From Devosia oryziradicis (GTDB lineage Bacteria; Pseudomonadota; Alphaproteobacteria; Rhizobiales; Devosiaceae): DNA of 64,000 nt. The stretch covers positions 2,515,001 through 2,579,000 of the forward strand of contig NZ_CP068047.1 in assembly GCF_016698645.1 (NCBI RefSeq). The letters are read 5' to 3'. This document shows, piece after piece, positions 43,509 through 53,236 of the stretch. A program made the translations under genes and the position numbers. The notes under the pieces were generated by a model, which was given only the letters and a program-made list of their open reading frames with translations, was not told the origin of the DNA and did not search any database. The number at the start of each line of letters is the position of its first letter. Position 1 is the stretch's first letter.

Positions 43509-45827
43509 CTACATCAGGACGCAATCTCCGCCGGCGGCGATGACGTTGGTGCAGATGCTGTTGGCCGCCTGGGCGGAGTCGGCCGGAACGCGAACGCGGT
43601 AGTATATCCCGCGGGCACCCAGGTCGACGCGCTGGACCTCCATGTTGGCGCCGCCGAAAAGCGGGCCGAACCGGCTGACCAGCCGTTGCGCTGCGTCGCG
43701 CGCTTCCTGTTCGGTGCGGAGAGAAGCAAGCTGGGCGTAGGCGGGAGCCGAATTGGGCAATGCCTCCACTTCCACAGCCCCCGGAATCGCAGCCGTTGCG
43801 GGCTCCGCTGCCGGCTGAGTCGCAACCTCCGTCGCCGCGGGTTGCGCGGTCGGCAAGGCGCCAAGCGTGGAGGCCGCCGGCGGGGGCGGCAGGAGATTGC
43901 CGGACGTGGCGGGCGTCTCGACCGCTGCCGCAGTGGGCGACGGAGCGGCAGTCTGCACGAGGCCGGCAGGACGCTGCATCGGCACGGGGGCCGTCTTGCC
44001 CGCGAGGACGTTGCCGGCGACATCGACAGCCGGAACCGTGGAGCCGGGCACAACCGGTGTCACTGCCGAAGCAGCGGCAGTGGCAGGAGCAGGTGTCGCT
44101 TCGGGGGTCGCCGCTGCATCAGCAGCAGGTGCCGCTGGCCTCGGCGTCTCGGGCGCGGCACTGGCGAGGAGTTCGGGGCTGGCGGTTTCGGCGCCAGGAA
44201 CTTCGGGTACAAGCGGGCGATCGACCGGCAGGATGGCACTGCCGGCAACGCCGTCATCGCCGCTGACAATCGTTCCATCGGGGCGGACGGTTACCGTGCG
44301 CACCTTGCGGTTCGCGAGCCCTTCTTCGCTCAGATCGGCGGCGGGCGGGACCTGGGTCACTTCGTTTACATCGGCCTGATCGCGCGAAACCAGCTGCTCT
44401 TCGGCGCCGGGAACGACGCCATCGATCTCGTTGAACACAACGGACTGCTGAGCGGCGGCCGCATCGGGCTGGACGGCGGGCGTTTCCTTGGTCGGGCTCG
44501 TGTCGGCGGTGAGCAGCGGCGCCGGACCGGATTCACGGCCCAGGCCCAGCGCCCAATACAAGCCAAAGCCAGCGGCCAACAGCAGGGTCACGGCGACGAG
44601 CGGGCCAGCGACGGCGCGGGATACGCCCATCGCGCGGCGCGGTCGCCTGCTGGCAGCGGACCCAACAGGCTCGGCCCGATCGACCTCAGGCGCCTCGACC
44701 CAACCGATCTCGGCCCCGGTCGCCTGAGCGGCGGCCAAAATGGCTTCGTCGGCGCCAGACAGTGTGCGCGGAGCCGACCCGGCAGGCTGCGCGGCGGTGG
44801 CAGCAGGTTGGATTGCTGGGGCGACCGGGGTTGCAAGCGTACGCAGCGCCGGACTTGGCGCGGGCCGCTCGGCTACGGCCGGAGCCGGCGTCTCGGACGG
44901 CTTGTCGAACTCGACACGCATGGCGCGGCCGATAAGATCCTCGATCTCGTCGATCGGATCGCGGCCAAATTCGCTGTCCTGGCTGCGCTGCGCCACCGGC
45001 GCTTCAACCGAGGGCGTGGACTGGCGAAGAACCGGCACGGGCTCGGCCGGAACAGGGGCCACGACCTCTGCCACGGGCGTTGCTGGTTCGGCAGCGGCAG
45101 GACGCCCATTGTCCCCGGCGGGCTTGGTGCCGAGGCCGAAAACCGGCGGCACCTTGAAGCGGTCTTGCTCGGTCTTGGGCGCGGGCTGGAGATTGAGCGG
45201 GCGCAAAGCTGGGCGAGCCGACTGCTCCTGACTACCCAGGTTGGCGGCAACGGCCGTCGGTGTCCAGGTCGAGGCAGGCTGCGATGCTGCGCGCGTCGCG
45301 GTGGACGGCGGCGGGGTAGGAACGGGAGCAGGAGCCGCAACGACCGGCTCGGAAACGCGCTCGGGCTGCACGGAGAGTTCAGCGGCAATGAGGTCCGCAA
45401 TGCTGTCGTGATCCACGGTGGACTCTGCCGCCATGGCAGGCTCCACAGGTTCGGCATCCGCCGAGACCTGCGCGGGGACCGCGGGCTCACGCTTGAGCGA
45501 ACCGATGTCAAAGTCGAAATTGAAGGGCTCGGGACCTCCCGCCGTGGTGGCGGGGCCGGCCTGGGGGGCCGACGGCGCGGGAACCGGTGCCGTTGGCTTT
45601 TCGGCTGCCAGGGCGGTCGTCCGATCGAAGTCGAAGCGGGGAACGGGCGCCGCGGCCGGCGCATTGTTGTCGCCGCCAGGGATGCGCACCGCGAAGGTCG
45701 GGGTGAGAACCTCACCCGGACGGCTGGACTTTGCATCATCCTGCGCCATGAGCTTGGCGAGTTCCGCGATCAGATCATCTGCGGCGTCGGATTGTCCGGC
45801 CATTGGCTGCGGTTTCGCTGACATCAA
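43509..45827 (-). CDS. SPOR-domain membrane protein
   Basis: 772 residues. A long disordered Pro/Ala/Val-rich cytoplasmic region (about 1-400) with scattered acidic motifs, one membrane helix at about 405-427 (AVTLLLAAGFGLYWALGLG), a second long Pro/Ala-rich periplasmic region, and a C-terminal SPOR domain (about 690-772, YAQLASLRTEQEARDAAQRL onward) that binds denuded septal peptidoglycan. Single-pass type II topology, as in division-site SPOR proteins. It follows argS by 79 bp in the conserved argS-SPOR order. Two ATGs start the frame; the first is kept. Confidence 0.9.
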   Translation of the reverse strand: MMSAKPQPMAGQSDAADDLIAELAKLMAQDDAKSSRPGEVLTPTFAVRIPGGDNNAPAAAPVPRFDFDRTTALAAEKPTAPVPAPSAPQAGPATTAGGPEPFNFDFDIGSLKREPAVPAQVSADAEPVEPAMAAESTVDHDSIADLIAAELSVQPERVSEPVVAAPAPVPTPPPSTATRAASQPASTWTPTAVAANLGSQEQSARPALRPLNLQPAPKTEQDRFKVPPVFGLGTKPAGDNGRPAAAEPATPVAEVVAPVPAEPVPVLRQSTPSVEAPVAQRSQDSEFGRDPIDEIEDLIGRAMRVEFDKPSETPAPAVAERPAPSPALRTLATPVAPAIQPAATAAQPAGSAPRTLSGADEAILAAAQATGAEIGWVEAPEVDRAEPVGSAASRRPRRAMGVSRAVAGPLVAVTLLLAAGFGLYWALGLGRESGPAPLLTADTSPTKETPAVQPDAAAAQQSVVFNEIDGVVPGAEEQLVSRDQADVNEVTQVPPAADLSEEGLANRKVRTVTVRPDGTIVSGDDGVAGSAILPVDRPLVPEVPGAETASPELLASAAPETPRPAAPAADAAATPEATPAPATAAASAVTPVVPGSTVPAVDVAGNVLAGKTAPVPMQRPAGLVQTAAPSPTAAAVETPATSGNLLPPPPAASTLGALPTAQPAATEVATQPAAEPATAAIPGAVEVEALPNSAPAYAQLASLRTEQEARDAAQRLVSRFGPLFGGANMEVQRVDLGARGIYYRVRVPADSAQAANSICTNVIAAGGDCVLM

Positions 45828-45906
45828 CCAGCGCCCTCTCGATTTGACTACTACGGCGCCCCAACTGGGGCATTGTGCCGGGAGTCATCACAGTAATACG
45901 CCCGAA

Positions 45907-47652
45907 TTATGAAAGCTCCTCGGGAGCGGAGACGCCCAGAATTGCTAGTGCGTTGAGGATAACCTGGCGCACGGCATCGACGAGCGCGAGTCGTGCCAAA
46001 GTGAGCTTTGGGTCGTCAGCATTAACAAAGCGTAAACTGACATCATCCTTGCCCTTGGCCCAGAAGCCGTGGAAGGCCGCGGCGAGTTCATGCGCGTAAA
46101 AGGCGATACGATGGGGCTCGTGGGCCACCGCCGCGGCGGCGACGGTCCGCGGCCATGCTGCGAGCACCCTGACGAGGTCCAGCTCAGCGGGCGTCACGAT
46201 GCGTTCGACCTCGGCCGCCGCCAGTGCGGACGGCGACACATCCAGCGCCGGCAGGTCACGCGCGGCAGTCTTGAAGATAGAATAGGTCCGGGCGTGCGCA
46301 TATTGGACATAGAAGACAGGATTGTCCTTGGTCTGCTCCTTCACCACGGCGAAGTCGAAGTCCATGGCTGCGTCGTTCCGCCGATACATCAGCATGAAGC
46401 GCGTTGCGTCGGCGCCGACTTCTTCCACGACGTCGGCCAGCGTCACCAGGTCGCCAGACCGCTTGCTCATCTTGAACGGCTCGCCGTTCTTGAGTAGCCG
46501 CACCAGCTGGCAGATGCGCACATCCATGTCGGCGGCGTTCAGCGACACGGCCTTGGTGGCCGCCTGGAGCCGCTTGACATAGCCCGAATGGTCGGCGCCC
46601 AGCACGTTGATCATGTGCTTAAAGCCGCGCAGGAACTTGTTGCGGTGATAGGCAATATCGGCGGCGAAGTAGGTGTAGGAGCCGTCGGACTTGATCAGCG
46701 GGCGGTCGACGTCGTCACCATAGTCGGTGGCGCGGAACAAGGTCTGCTCGCGGTCTTCCCATTCGTCTGGTATCTTGCCCTTGGGGGGCTCGAGGCGACC
46801 TTCATAGATCATGCCTTCGGACCGCAGCCAATCGAGCGTGAGATCGATATCGCCCCCCTGCCCGTGCAGCGTTCGCTCGGAGAAGAACACGTCGTGATGG
46901 ATATTGAGCTTGGCGAGGTCGGCCTTGATGAGTTCCATCATGGCAGCAAGCACCCGATCCTTGACCAGCGCGGTACGCTCGGCCTCGGGCATGGCGAGCA
47001 GGCTGTTGCCGAACTCAGCCTTGAGCGCCTGGCCAACCGGGATCAGGTAATCACCGGGATAGAAGCCGGACGGGATCTCGATCGTCTCGCCCAGGGCCTC
47101 GCGGTAGCGCAGGAAGGCCGAGTTGGCGAGCGTGTTGATCTGGCTGCCGGCATCATTGATGTAATATTCGCGGGTCACTTCATAGCCGGAATAGGCCATG
47201 AGCGAAGCCAGCGTGTCACCGAATACGGCACCGCGCGTGTGCCCGACATGCATGGGACCGGTCGGATTGGCCGAGACATATTCGATATTGACCGGCTCGC
47301 CACCGCCCAGGTTGGAGCGGCCATAGTCGGCACCCAGTTGCGCGATCGACCGCAGTACCTGGTGCCAGATGGGCGCGGCGAGGCGGAAGTTGATGAAGCC
47401 CGGGCCGGCAACCTCGACCGCGGTGACATCGGCGTCCTGCTTGAAGTGTTCGGCCAGGGCGTTCGCCACCTCGCGAGGGTTCATCCCAAGCGGCTTGGCC
47501 ACGACCATAGCGGCATTGGTCGAAAGATCGCCATGGGCGGGATCTCGCGGCGGTTCCACCACGATACGGGCCAGCAGGTCCGCCCCGGCCTGGGGAAACA
47601 GAACCTGCATGGCGTTGCCGATGCGTGCGGAAAAGAGCGCGAAAACGTCCAT
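45907..47652 (-). CDS. argS: Arginyl-tRNA synthetase
   Basis: 581 residues, class I. N-terminal Add1 domain, then the HIGH-type motif in [20 protein letters not shown] at about 125-145, the KMSKS-like [12 protein letters not shown] and a C-terminal anticodon-binding DALR domain ([13 protein letters not shown] onward). Charges tRNA-Arg. It is 30 bp downstream of dgt and upstream of the SPOR gene. Confidence 0.98.
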   Translation of the reverse strand: MDVFALFSARIGNAMQVLFPQAGADLLARIVVEPPRDPAHGDLSTNAAMVVAKPLGMNPREVANALAEHFKQDADVTAVEVAGPGFINFRLAAPIWHQVLRSIAQLGADYGRSNLGGGEPVNIEYVSANPTGPMHVGHTRGAVFGDTLASLMAYSGYEVTREYYINDAGSQINTLANSAFLRYREALGETIEIPSGFYPGDYLIPVGQALKAEFGNSLLAMPEAERTALVKDRVLAAMMELIKADLAKLNIHHDVFFSERTLHGQGGDIDLTLDWLRSEGMIYEGRLEPPKGKIPDEWEDREQTLFRATDYGDDVDRPLIKSDGSYTYFAADIAYHRNKFLRGFKHMINVLGADHSGYVKRLQAATKAVSLNAADMDVRICQLVRLLKNGEPFKMSKRSGDLVTLADVVEEVGADATRFMLMYRRNDAAMDFDFAVVKEQTKDNPVFYVQYAHARTYSIFKTAARDLPALDVSPSALAAAEVERIVTPAELDLVRVLAAWPRTVAAAAVAHEPHRIAFYAHELAAAFHGFWAKGKDDVSLRFVNADDPKLTLARLALVDAVRQVILNALAILGVSAPEELS

Positions 47653-47682
47653 GATAGACCTGACTATTGAAGTGCGCCGGGG

Positions 47683-48873
47683 TTAACGGAAATCCGGGCG
47701 AGCGTCAAACAAGCGCTGGTACTCGTCCAGGGCATAGGGGTCTGTCATCCCGGCGACGAAATCGGCGATGATCCGGGCAAGCGCGCTGTCGTCCGACGCC
47801 CCTCGCGCTGCCATGCCCCAGCGGCCCGGCAGGTCACGCGAGGCAAGGTACCGCGCGAAGATCTCGGTAACGATGGATTCGCTTTGGCGCACGGGCACCA
47901 TGACCGTCTCGTGGCGATAGACCCGTTCGAAGAGGAACGACTTGAGACCGCGCTCGGCGTTGCTGGTGGCGGGCGAGAAGGTGACCAGCGTACGGCCGGC
48001 ATTCCGGACATCTTCGGCGGACCTGACACCTGCAGCAGCGATGTTGCCGGACGTGGTGGCGATGACATCTTCGATGGTGCGGGTGATGAGGCGACGCTGC
48101 ACTTCGTGGGCCTGCCGCTTGGGCGCGACATCGGGGTAACGCTCCAGAACTTCGCGCACGATGGGACCCGCCAGCGGGATATCGGCCAGGTCGTCCAGCG
48201 TGATCAGCCCTGCCCGCAGCGCGTCATCGATATCGTGGGCATTGTAGGCGATGTCGTCGGCAATAGCGGCCGCCTGGGCCTCGAGCGACGCGAAGCTGGA
48301 GAGGCGGAGATCGGCTGGTGCGGGAATGTCATCGAGGCCCGCGGGGAGTCCTTCGCGGGCATATTTGCCATATGGGGTACCATCGGGATTGGTCAGCGGC
48401 CCATTGTGTTTGAGGATGCCTTCGAGCGTCTCCCAGGTGAGGTTCAGCCCGTCATGTTCGGCGTAGCGGTTCTCGAGCTGGGTCACTACCCGCATGGCCT
48501 GAATGTTGTGATCGAAGCCGCCATAGGGCGCCATGGCGGTGTGCAATGCGCGCTCACCGGCATGGCCGAAGGGCGTGTGGCCCAAATCGTGGCTGAGGGC
48601 GACGGCCTCGGCCAGGTCTTCATCCAGCCGCAGAGCCCGCGCCAGGGAGCGTGCCATCTGGCTGACCTCGAGGGTGTGGGTCAGGCGGTTGCGGAAATGG
48701 CCGCCAAACTGCAGGAACACCTGCGTCTTGTGTTGCAGCCGGCGAAAGGCGGTGGAGTGAATGATGCGATCGCGGTCGCGCTGGAACTCGGAGCGCGTCG
48801 GGCTCGGCCCAGTGCCGTACAGACGACCAAGGGATTGTTCAGGCTTGCTGGCATAGGGAGCAGTTTCGCTCAT
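47683..48873 (-). CDS. dgt: Deoxyguanosinetriphosphate triphosphohydrolase-like protein
   Basis: 396 residues, HD-domain dNTPase. Motifs: STAFRRLQHKTQVFLQFGGH, RLTHTLEVSQMARSLARAL (first His), the HD pair in ALSHDLGHTPFGHAGERAL and AIADDIAYNAHDIDDALRAG. Members cleave dNTPs to the nucleoside plus triphosphate and influence dNTP pools. It is divergent from erpA, a pairing conserved in rhizobia. Confidence 0.95.
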   Translation of the reverse strand: MSETAPYASKPEQSLGRLYGTGPSPTRSEFQRDRDRIIHSTAFRRLQHKTQVFLQFGGHFRNRLTHTLEVSQMARSLARALRLDEDLAEAVALSHDLGHTPFGHAGERALHTAMAPYGGFDHNIQAMRVVTQLENRYAEHDGLNLTWETLEGILKHNGPLTNPDGTPYGKYAREGLPAGLDDIPAPADLRLSSFASLEAQAAAIADDIAYNAHDIDDALRAGLITLDDLADIPLAGPIVREVLERYPDVAPKRQAHEVQRRLITRTIEDVIATTSGNIAAAGVRSAEDVRNAGRTLVTFSPATSNAERGLKSFLFERVYRHETVMVPVRQSESIVTEIFARYLASRDLPGRWGMAARGASDDSALARIIADFVAGMTDPYALDEYQRLFDARPDFR

Positions 48874-48965
48874 CGGTGATCGCGGCTCAGTTTTTGACCC
48901 TTTTCAATCCAGGCCAGAGTTACTATTTTAGCCTGACCGTTATGACATTACGGCGTGGATACAAG

Positions 48966-49316
48966 ATGACCGCAACCGCCCCAGCTTCAACCGATGTCGT
49001 GCTGACTGATCGCGCCGCCAAGCGCGTGTCACGCATTCTGGCCAAGGAGCCGGAGGGCACGGTGCTGCGCATTTCTGTGGCGGGTGGCGGGTGCTCTGGA
49101 TTCCAGTATGAATACAACCTGGTACAGGAAAAGCCTGCCAGTGACGACATGGTTCTGAGCAAGGGCGATGCCGTGGTGCTGATCGATTCGATGAGCCTCG
49201 AATTCATGGGGGGCTCGGAAATCGACTTCGTCGACGACCTGATCGGCCAGGCCTTCCAGATCAAGAACCCCAACGCCGTGGCGTCATGCGGTTGCGGGAC
49301 CAGTTTCGCGGTCTAA
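48966..49316 (+). CDS. erpA: A-type iron-sulfur cluster carrier (ErpA/IscA)
   Basis: 116 residues. HesB/IscA fold with all three cluster cysteines: ISVAGGGCSGFQYEYNLVQE and C-terminal ASCGCGTSFAV. It delivers Fe-S clusters to target enzymes. ATG 48966 is chosen for the family length; the frame extends upstream to 48876 in the divergent promoter region, with another ATG at 48942. The neighbouring dgt is divergent, 92 bp away. Confidence 0.94.
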   Translation: MTATAPASTDVVLTDRAAKRVSRILAKEPEGTVLRISVAGGGCSGFQYEYNLVQEKPASDDMVLSKGDAVVLIDSMSLEFMGGSEIDFVDDLIGQAFQIKNPNAVASCGCGTSFAV

Positions 49317-49373
49317 GCGGTTGATATCCTGACGCTCAGGTCATAGCGTCCTCCTGCTTCGTCGGAGGAACTC

Positions 49374-50477
49374 ATGAGCATAGTGGAACGCGTGAACGCG
49401 GCAGTCGATGCCGCGCTGGGGCAGCGCATTGTCGGCTGCGTCATCCTGATCAACAAGGATGGCCAGGAGATTTATGCGCGCGCCGCCGGGCTTGCTGATC
49501 GCGAGGCCAATGTGCCAATGCAGCGGAATGCAATTTTCCGGCTGGCTTCGGTCACCAAGCCGATCGTCGCTACCGCCATCCTGCGCCTGGTCGATCTGGG
49601 CCTCATCGGGCTCAATGACCGGGTGACGCGCTACCTGCCCTGGTTCACGCCAGCCAATCCCGATGGCAGCGTGGCCGATATCCGCATCCACCACCTGCTG
49701 AGCCACACGTCTGGCCTCGTCTATGGCAGGCTGCCGGACAATGCCAGCGGCGGGCTTTCGGGTGTGATCAATTCGCTGACCGAGACACTGCAGAACCTCG
49801 CCAAGGTGCCGCTGGCCTTTGCGCCCGGGACCGGCTGGGACTATGGCACCGGCATCGATGTGCTGGGCGGAGCACTCGCGGCCATCAATGGCTCTGACGT
49901 CGAGGACGCGATCGCCCGGTATGTCACGGGACCGCTCGGCATGGCGGACACTCATTTCTACGTCACCGATCCGACGCGGCTGGCTACACCCTATGCCGAC
50001 GGAACACCGCCGGTGCGGATGGGCGAGCCGCATGGCATCTGGGACCAGGCCGGCACGACGGTCACCACCTTTTCCCCCAGCCGCATCCTCAACCCGGCTG
50101 CGCCGCAGAATGGTGGTGCCGGCATGGCGGGGACGGCGGATGACGTGATGAAGATGCTCGAGGTCTACCATGGGCGGCCGGGATTGCTGGAGCCTGGGAC
50201 CATAGCGATGGCGCTGGCCAACCAGATCGGGGATTTACCGAGACGACCGCAGGACGCCGGCAAGCGCTTCAGCTTTATCGGCGCGGTGCTCGACGATGCC
50301 GTGGCGGCCAACAATCCTGCCCCGCTGGGGACGGTGGATTGGGGCGGCGCTTGGGGGCACAACTGGGTTGTCGATCCGGTGAACGGGATGACGATCGTAG
50401 TTTGCACCAACACGACGTTCGAGGGATGCAACGGCCTGTTCCGCGACGACATCCTGCGCGCGGTTTACGGAGCATAG
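49374..50477 (+). CDS. Serine hydrolase, beta-lactamase/esterase family (tandem copy 1)
   Basis: 367 residues, no signal peptide. Penicillin-binding-protein-like fold: nucleophile motif SVTK in FRLASVTKPIVATAIL (Ser about 61), the tyrosine region in GTGWDYGTGIDVLGGAL (about 158) and a C-terminal segment WGHNWVVDPVNGMTIVVCTN. Class C beta-lactamase-like esterases and peptidases share this layout. A near-parallel paralogue starts 4 bp after its stop. Activity and substrate unknown; likely cytoplasmic. Confidence 0.88.
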   Translation: MSIVERVNAAVDAALGQRIVGCVILINKDGQEIYARAAGLADREANVPMQRNAIFRLASVTKPIVATAILRLVDLGLIGLNDRVTRYLPWFTPANPDGSVADIRIHHLLSHTSGLVYGRLPDNASGGLSGVINSLTETLQNLAKVPLAFAPGTGWDYGTGIDVLGGALAAINGSDVEDAIARYVTGPLGMADTHFYVTDPTRLATPYADGTPPVRMGEPHGIWDQAGTTVTTFSPSRILNPAAPQNGGAGMAGTADDVMKMLEVYHGRPGLLEPGTIAMALANQIGDLPRRPQDAGKRFSFIGAVLDDAVAANNPAPLGTVDWGGAWGHNWVVDPVNGMTIVVCTNTTFEGCNGLFRDDILRAVYGA

Positions 50478-50481
50478 CGGC

Positions 50482-51600
50482 ATGGACCTGGAACAGCGCC
50501 TCGACGCGGCGGTCAAACGCGCCATCGCCGAGAACCGGATCGTCGGGGCAGTACTGATCGTGCGCCAGAATGGTGAGTTGGTCTACGAGACGGCGCAGGG
50601 ATTGGCCGATCGGGAGGCGGGCCGCCCGATGACTGCGGACGCGATCTTCCGGCTCTCGTCGCTGACCAAGCCGATTGTCGCGACGACCATTCTCGCATTG
50701 CTGGATGCCGGCCAGCTGCGGCTCGATGACAAGGTGACCCGCTACCTGCCCTATTTCCGCCCACGCATGACCAATGGGTCGGCGCCCGATATCACCATCC
50801 ACCACCTGCTGACGCATACATCGGGGCTGAGCAGCGCCAGCATTGTCAGCGCTGAAGAAGAAGCGGCCGGCGTCAATCGCTGGCGGTTGGGCAGCGAAGA
50901 GATCGTGTGCCGGCTGGCCACGCTGCCGCTGCTGTTCGCGCCTGGCACGGGATGGTCCTATGGACCATCGATCGACGTGCTTGGCGAAATTTCCGCAAAG
51001 CTGGTGGGCGGAAAGCCCGAGGACGCGATCCGGCAATATGTGACGGACCCGCTGGGAATGAATGACAGCCGGTTCGGAGTCACGAACCCATCGCGCCTCG
51101 CGGCAGCTTATGCGGACGGAACGGATGGGCCGGAATTGATGGGCAATCCGCACAGCATCCGCAACCCATGGGGAGGCATCACGACCTACGATCCGGATCG
51201 CATTTTCGATGCATTGGCGTTCCAGTCGGGCGGCGGCGGCATGGCCGGTACCGCGTCGGACTTCATTACCCTCCTTGAAACATTGCGGACCGGTGGCGGC
51301 GCAATCCTCAAGCCGGAGACGGTGGCACGTGGCATGGCCGACCAGACGCCGCAGCTTGCCCAGGCGCAGGGTCCGGGCTGGAAGTTCGGCTATTTCGGTG
51401 CCTGGCTCGACGATCCCCAGGCCGCGCAGTCGCCGGCGCCGCGTGGCCTTGTGCGCTGGGGCGGCATCTATGGGCACAACTGGTTCATCGATCCCGTGAA
51501 TGGGCTGACCGTCCTGTCGATGACCAATACCGGACTCGAGGGCAGCGACGGCGCCTATCGCGAGGAGATACGCAACGCTGTGTACGGCGTTGCCGGATAG
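50482..51600 (+). CDS. Serine hydrolase, beta-lactamase/esterase family (tandem copy 2)
   Basis: 372 residues, clearly paralogous to the gene just upstream: SLTK nucleophile motif in FRLSSLTKPIVATTIL, GTGWSYGPSIDVLGEI and YGHNWFIDPVNGLTVLSMTN. No signal peptide. The pair arose by tandem duplication and then diverged. They are co-transcribed, 4 bp apart, and stand between erpA and xth, which are usually closer in rhizobial relatives. Substrate unknown. Confidence 0.88.
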   Translation: MDLEQRLDAAVKRAIAENRIVGAVLIVRQNGELVYETAQGLADREAGRPMTADAIFRLSSLTKPIVATTILALLDAGQLRLDDKVTRYLPYFRPRMTNGSAPDITIHHLLTHTSGLSSASIVSAEEEAAGVNRWRLGSEEIVCRLATLPLLFAPGTGWSYGPSIDVLGEISAKLVGGKPEDAIRQYVTDPLGMNDSRFGVTNPSRLAAAYADGTDGPELMGNPHSIRNPWGGITTYDPDRIFDALAFQSGGGGMAGTASDFITLLETLRTGGGAILKPETVARGMADQTPQLAQAQGPGWKFGYFGAWLDDPQAAQSPAPRGLVRWGGIYGHNWFIDPVNGLTVLSMTNTGLEGSDGAYREEIRNAVYGVAG

Positions 51601-51650
51601 TTGCCCCCTGCCCGGCTGATCGCTAGCCTGCCCACCAATGGAGACTCGTC

Positions 51651-52430
51651 ATGCGCATCGCCACCTGGAATATCAACGGCGTCAAAGCCCGGCTGGAGCT
51701 GCTTCTGAAGTGGCTGAGCGAGGAAAAGCCGGACATCGTCGTGTTGCAGGAGATCAAGACAGTCGACGAGGGTTTTCCGCGCCTCGAGATCGAGGCGCTC
51801 GGCTACAATGTCGAGACGCATGGGCAGAAGAGCTGGAACGGCGTTGCCATCCTGTCGCTGCTGCCGTTCGACGAGGTGACGCGCGGCCTGCCCGGCGATG
51901 ACAGCGACGAGCAGGCGCGCTTGATCGAAGGCGTATTCTCTGTGGAGACCGGCGCCGTGCGGGTCTGCGGCATCTATCTGCCCAACGGCAATCCAGTCGA
52001 CAGCGAGAAATTCCCCTACAAGCTGGCATGGATGAAGCGGCTCGAAGCCTTTGTGGCCGGCAGGCTCGCGCTGGAGGAGCCGTTCATCCTGCTCGGCGAC
52101 TTCAACATCATTCCCGCCGCCATCGATGCGCACAATCCGGAAGGCTGGTGGGGCGATGCGCTCTTTCGGCCGGAAAGCCAGGAGCGCTGGCGCTCACTGG
52201 TCAATCTAGGCTTGACCGATGCCTTGCGCTCGGTCACGTCAGAGCCGTCCTATACGTTCTGGGATTTCCAGGCCGGCGCCTGGCGGCGCAATGCAGGGAT
52301 CCGCATCGACCACCTGATGCTGTCGCCGCAGGCAGCGGACCGGCTGGAGGGTGTTATCGTGCACAAGGACGTGCGCGGCTGGGACAAGCCGAGCGACCAT
52401 GTCCCCGTAGAAGGCGAGTTCCGGTTCTAG
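51651..52430 (+). CDS. xth: Exodeoxyribonuclease III (AP endonuclease)
   Basis: 259 residues, EEP fold. MRIATWNINGVKARLELLLK, the catalytic Glu in VVLQEIKTVDEGFP, GIYLPNGNPVDSEKF, the Asp/Asn pair in LLGDFNIIPAAIDAHNP and the Asp-His of GWDKPSDHVPV are all present. It cleaves abasic sites in base excision repair. Its 3' end overlaps the convergent exoR-like gene by 4 bp, a neighbour pair known in rhizobia. Confidence 0.97.
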   Translation: MRIATWNINGVKARLELLLKWLSEEKPDIVVLQEIKTVDEGFPRLEIEALGYNVETHGQKSWNGVAILSLLPFDEVTRGLPGDDSDEQARLIEGVFSVETGAVRVCGIYLPNGNPVDSEKFPYKLAWMKRLEAFVAGRLALEEPFILLGDFNIIPAAIDAHNPEGWWGDALFRPESQERWRSLVNLGLTDALRSVTSEPSYTFWDFQAGAWRRNAGIRIDHLMLSPQAADRLEGVIVHKDVRGWDKPSDHVPVEGEFRF

Positions 52431-53236
52431 AAGCCGGCGAACTGGGGGGCGATGCTCTGCGCCAAGGCGGTGGCCTCGGCGCTTTCCTCGGGCGTAGCCA
52501 GAGCCGTCGCGCGATTGAGCAGGTCGTCTATCCAGGCTGCATCACCGGTCCCGGCGCAGCGCTCATGGGCAATCGATAGCCACATGAGGCCTTCGATCGG
52601 CTGGGCCTCGATGCCTTCGACGCCGTTGAACAGCATGTCGCCGAGATGCGCCTGGGCGGGGCAATGGCCCTTGCGCGCCGCCAGCGAGAACCACCGTGCG
52701 CTCTGCAGCGGGTTCACGCCCATTTCGTCTTCCTGCGTGTAGAGCAGGCCCACCCGATATTGCGCGTCCGCATCGCCGAAATAGGTGGCGGCGTGCAGCA
52801 GCAGGGCATGGGAGCGTTCTGCATCAGCCGGAATGCCGGCATCGGGCAGACCTTGCCTGTAGTAGTCCCCTACCTTGACGAAGGACTGGGCGACGATATC
52901 GGCCTCGACACCCTTTGGCGCGGCGTCGGCATGCTGATTGGCAATCTGAGCGAAATAGCCGAAGGCCTTGACGGGGTCGCGGTCCACGCCCTCGCCGTTC
53001 TCGTACATGGTGCCGAGCTGCCACATGGCCATTGGCTGGCCGGCATCGGCAGCATCTTCCAGGGCCGCCAGCAGATCGTCGCCGGACACGCCACCACCTG
53101 CCCCATCGAGCATGTTGGCCATGTTCAGCGCCGCGTCGGCGGCAGTCTGGGCGTGCACAGGCAGGATCGACGCCGCCAGGGCGAGGAAGGCTGCGGTTGT
53201 GACGGAAATCAGGGAATGGTCCCTAATGGTCCGCAT
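52427..53236 (-). CDS. exoR: Sel1-repeat exported protein, ExoR-like
   Basis: 269 residues: a signal peptide ending PVHAQ, then Sel1/TPR-like repeats (AMWQLGTMYENGEGVDRDPV, ATYFGDADAQYRVGLLYTQE, ARKGHCPAQAHLGDMLFNG). Length, signal peptide and repeat layout match ExoR of rhizobia, the periplasmic repressor of the ExoS-ChvI (ChvG-ChvI) two-component system that controls exopolysaccharide and the host or acid response. ATG 53236 has a perfect AAAGGAG Shine-Dalgarno. The sensor and regulator are not in the window. A generic Sel1 protein remains possible. Confidence 0.82.
   Translation of the reverse strand: MRTIRDHSLISVTTAAFLALAASILPVHAQTAADAALNMANMLDGAGGGVSGDDLLAALEDAADAGQPMAMWQLGTMYENGEGVDRDPVKAFGYFAQIANQHADAAPKGVEADIVAQSFVKVGDYYRQGLPDAGIPADAERSHALLLHAATYFGDADAQYRVGLLYTQEDEMGVNPLQSARWFSLAARKGHCPAQAHLGDMLFNGVEGIEAQPIEGLMWLSIAHERCAGTGDAAWIDDLLNRATALATPEESAEATALAQSIAPQFAGF

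Noticed and set aside
43686..45821. 711-residue open frame antisense to the SPOR-domain gene
   Set aside because: Gly/Arg-rich low complexity arising from the Ala/Pro-rich repeats of the real gene on the other strand.
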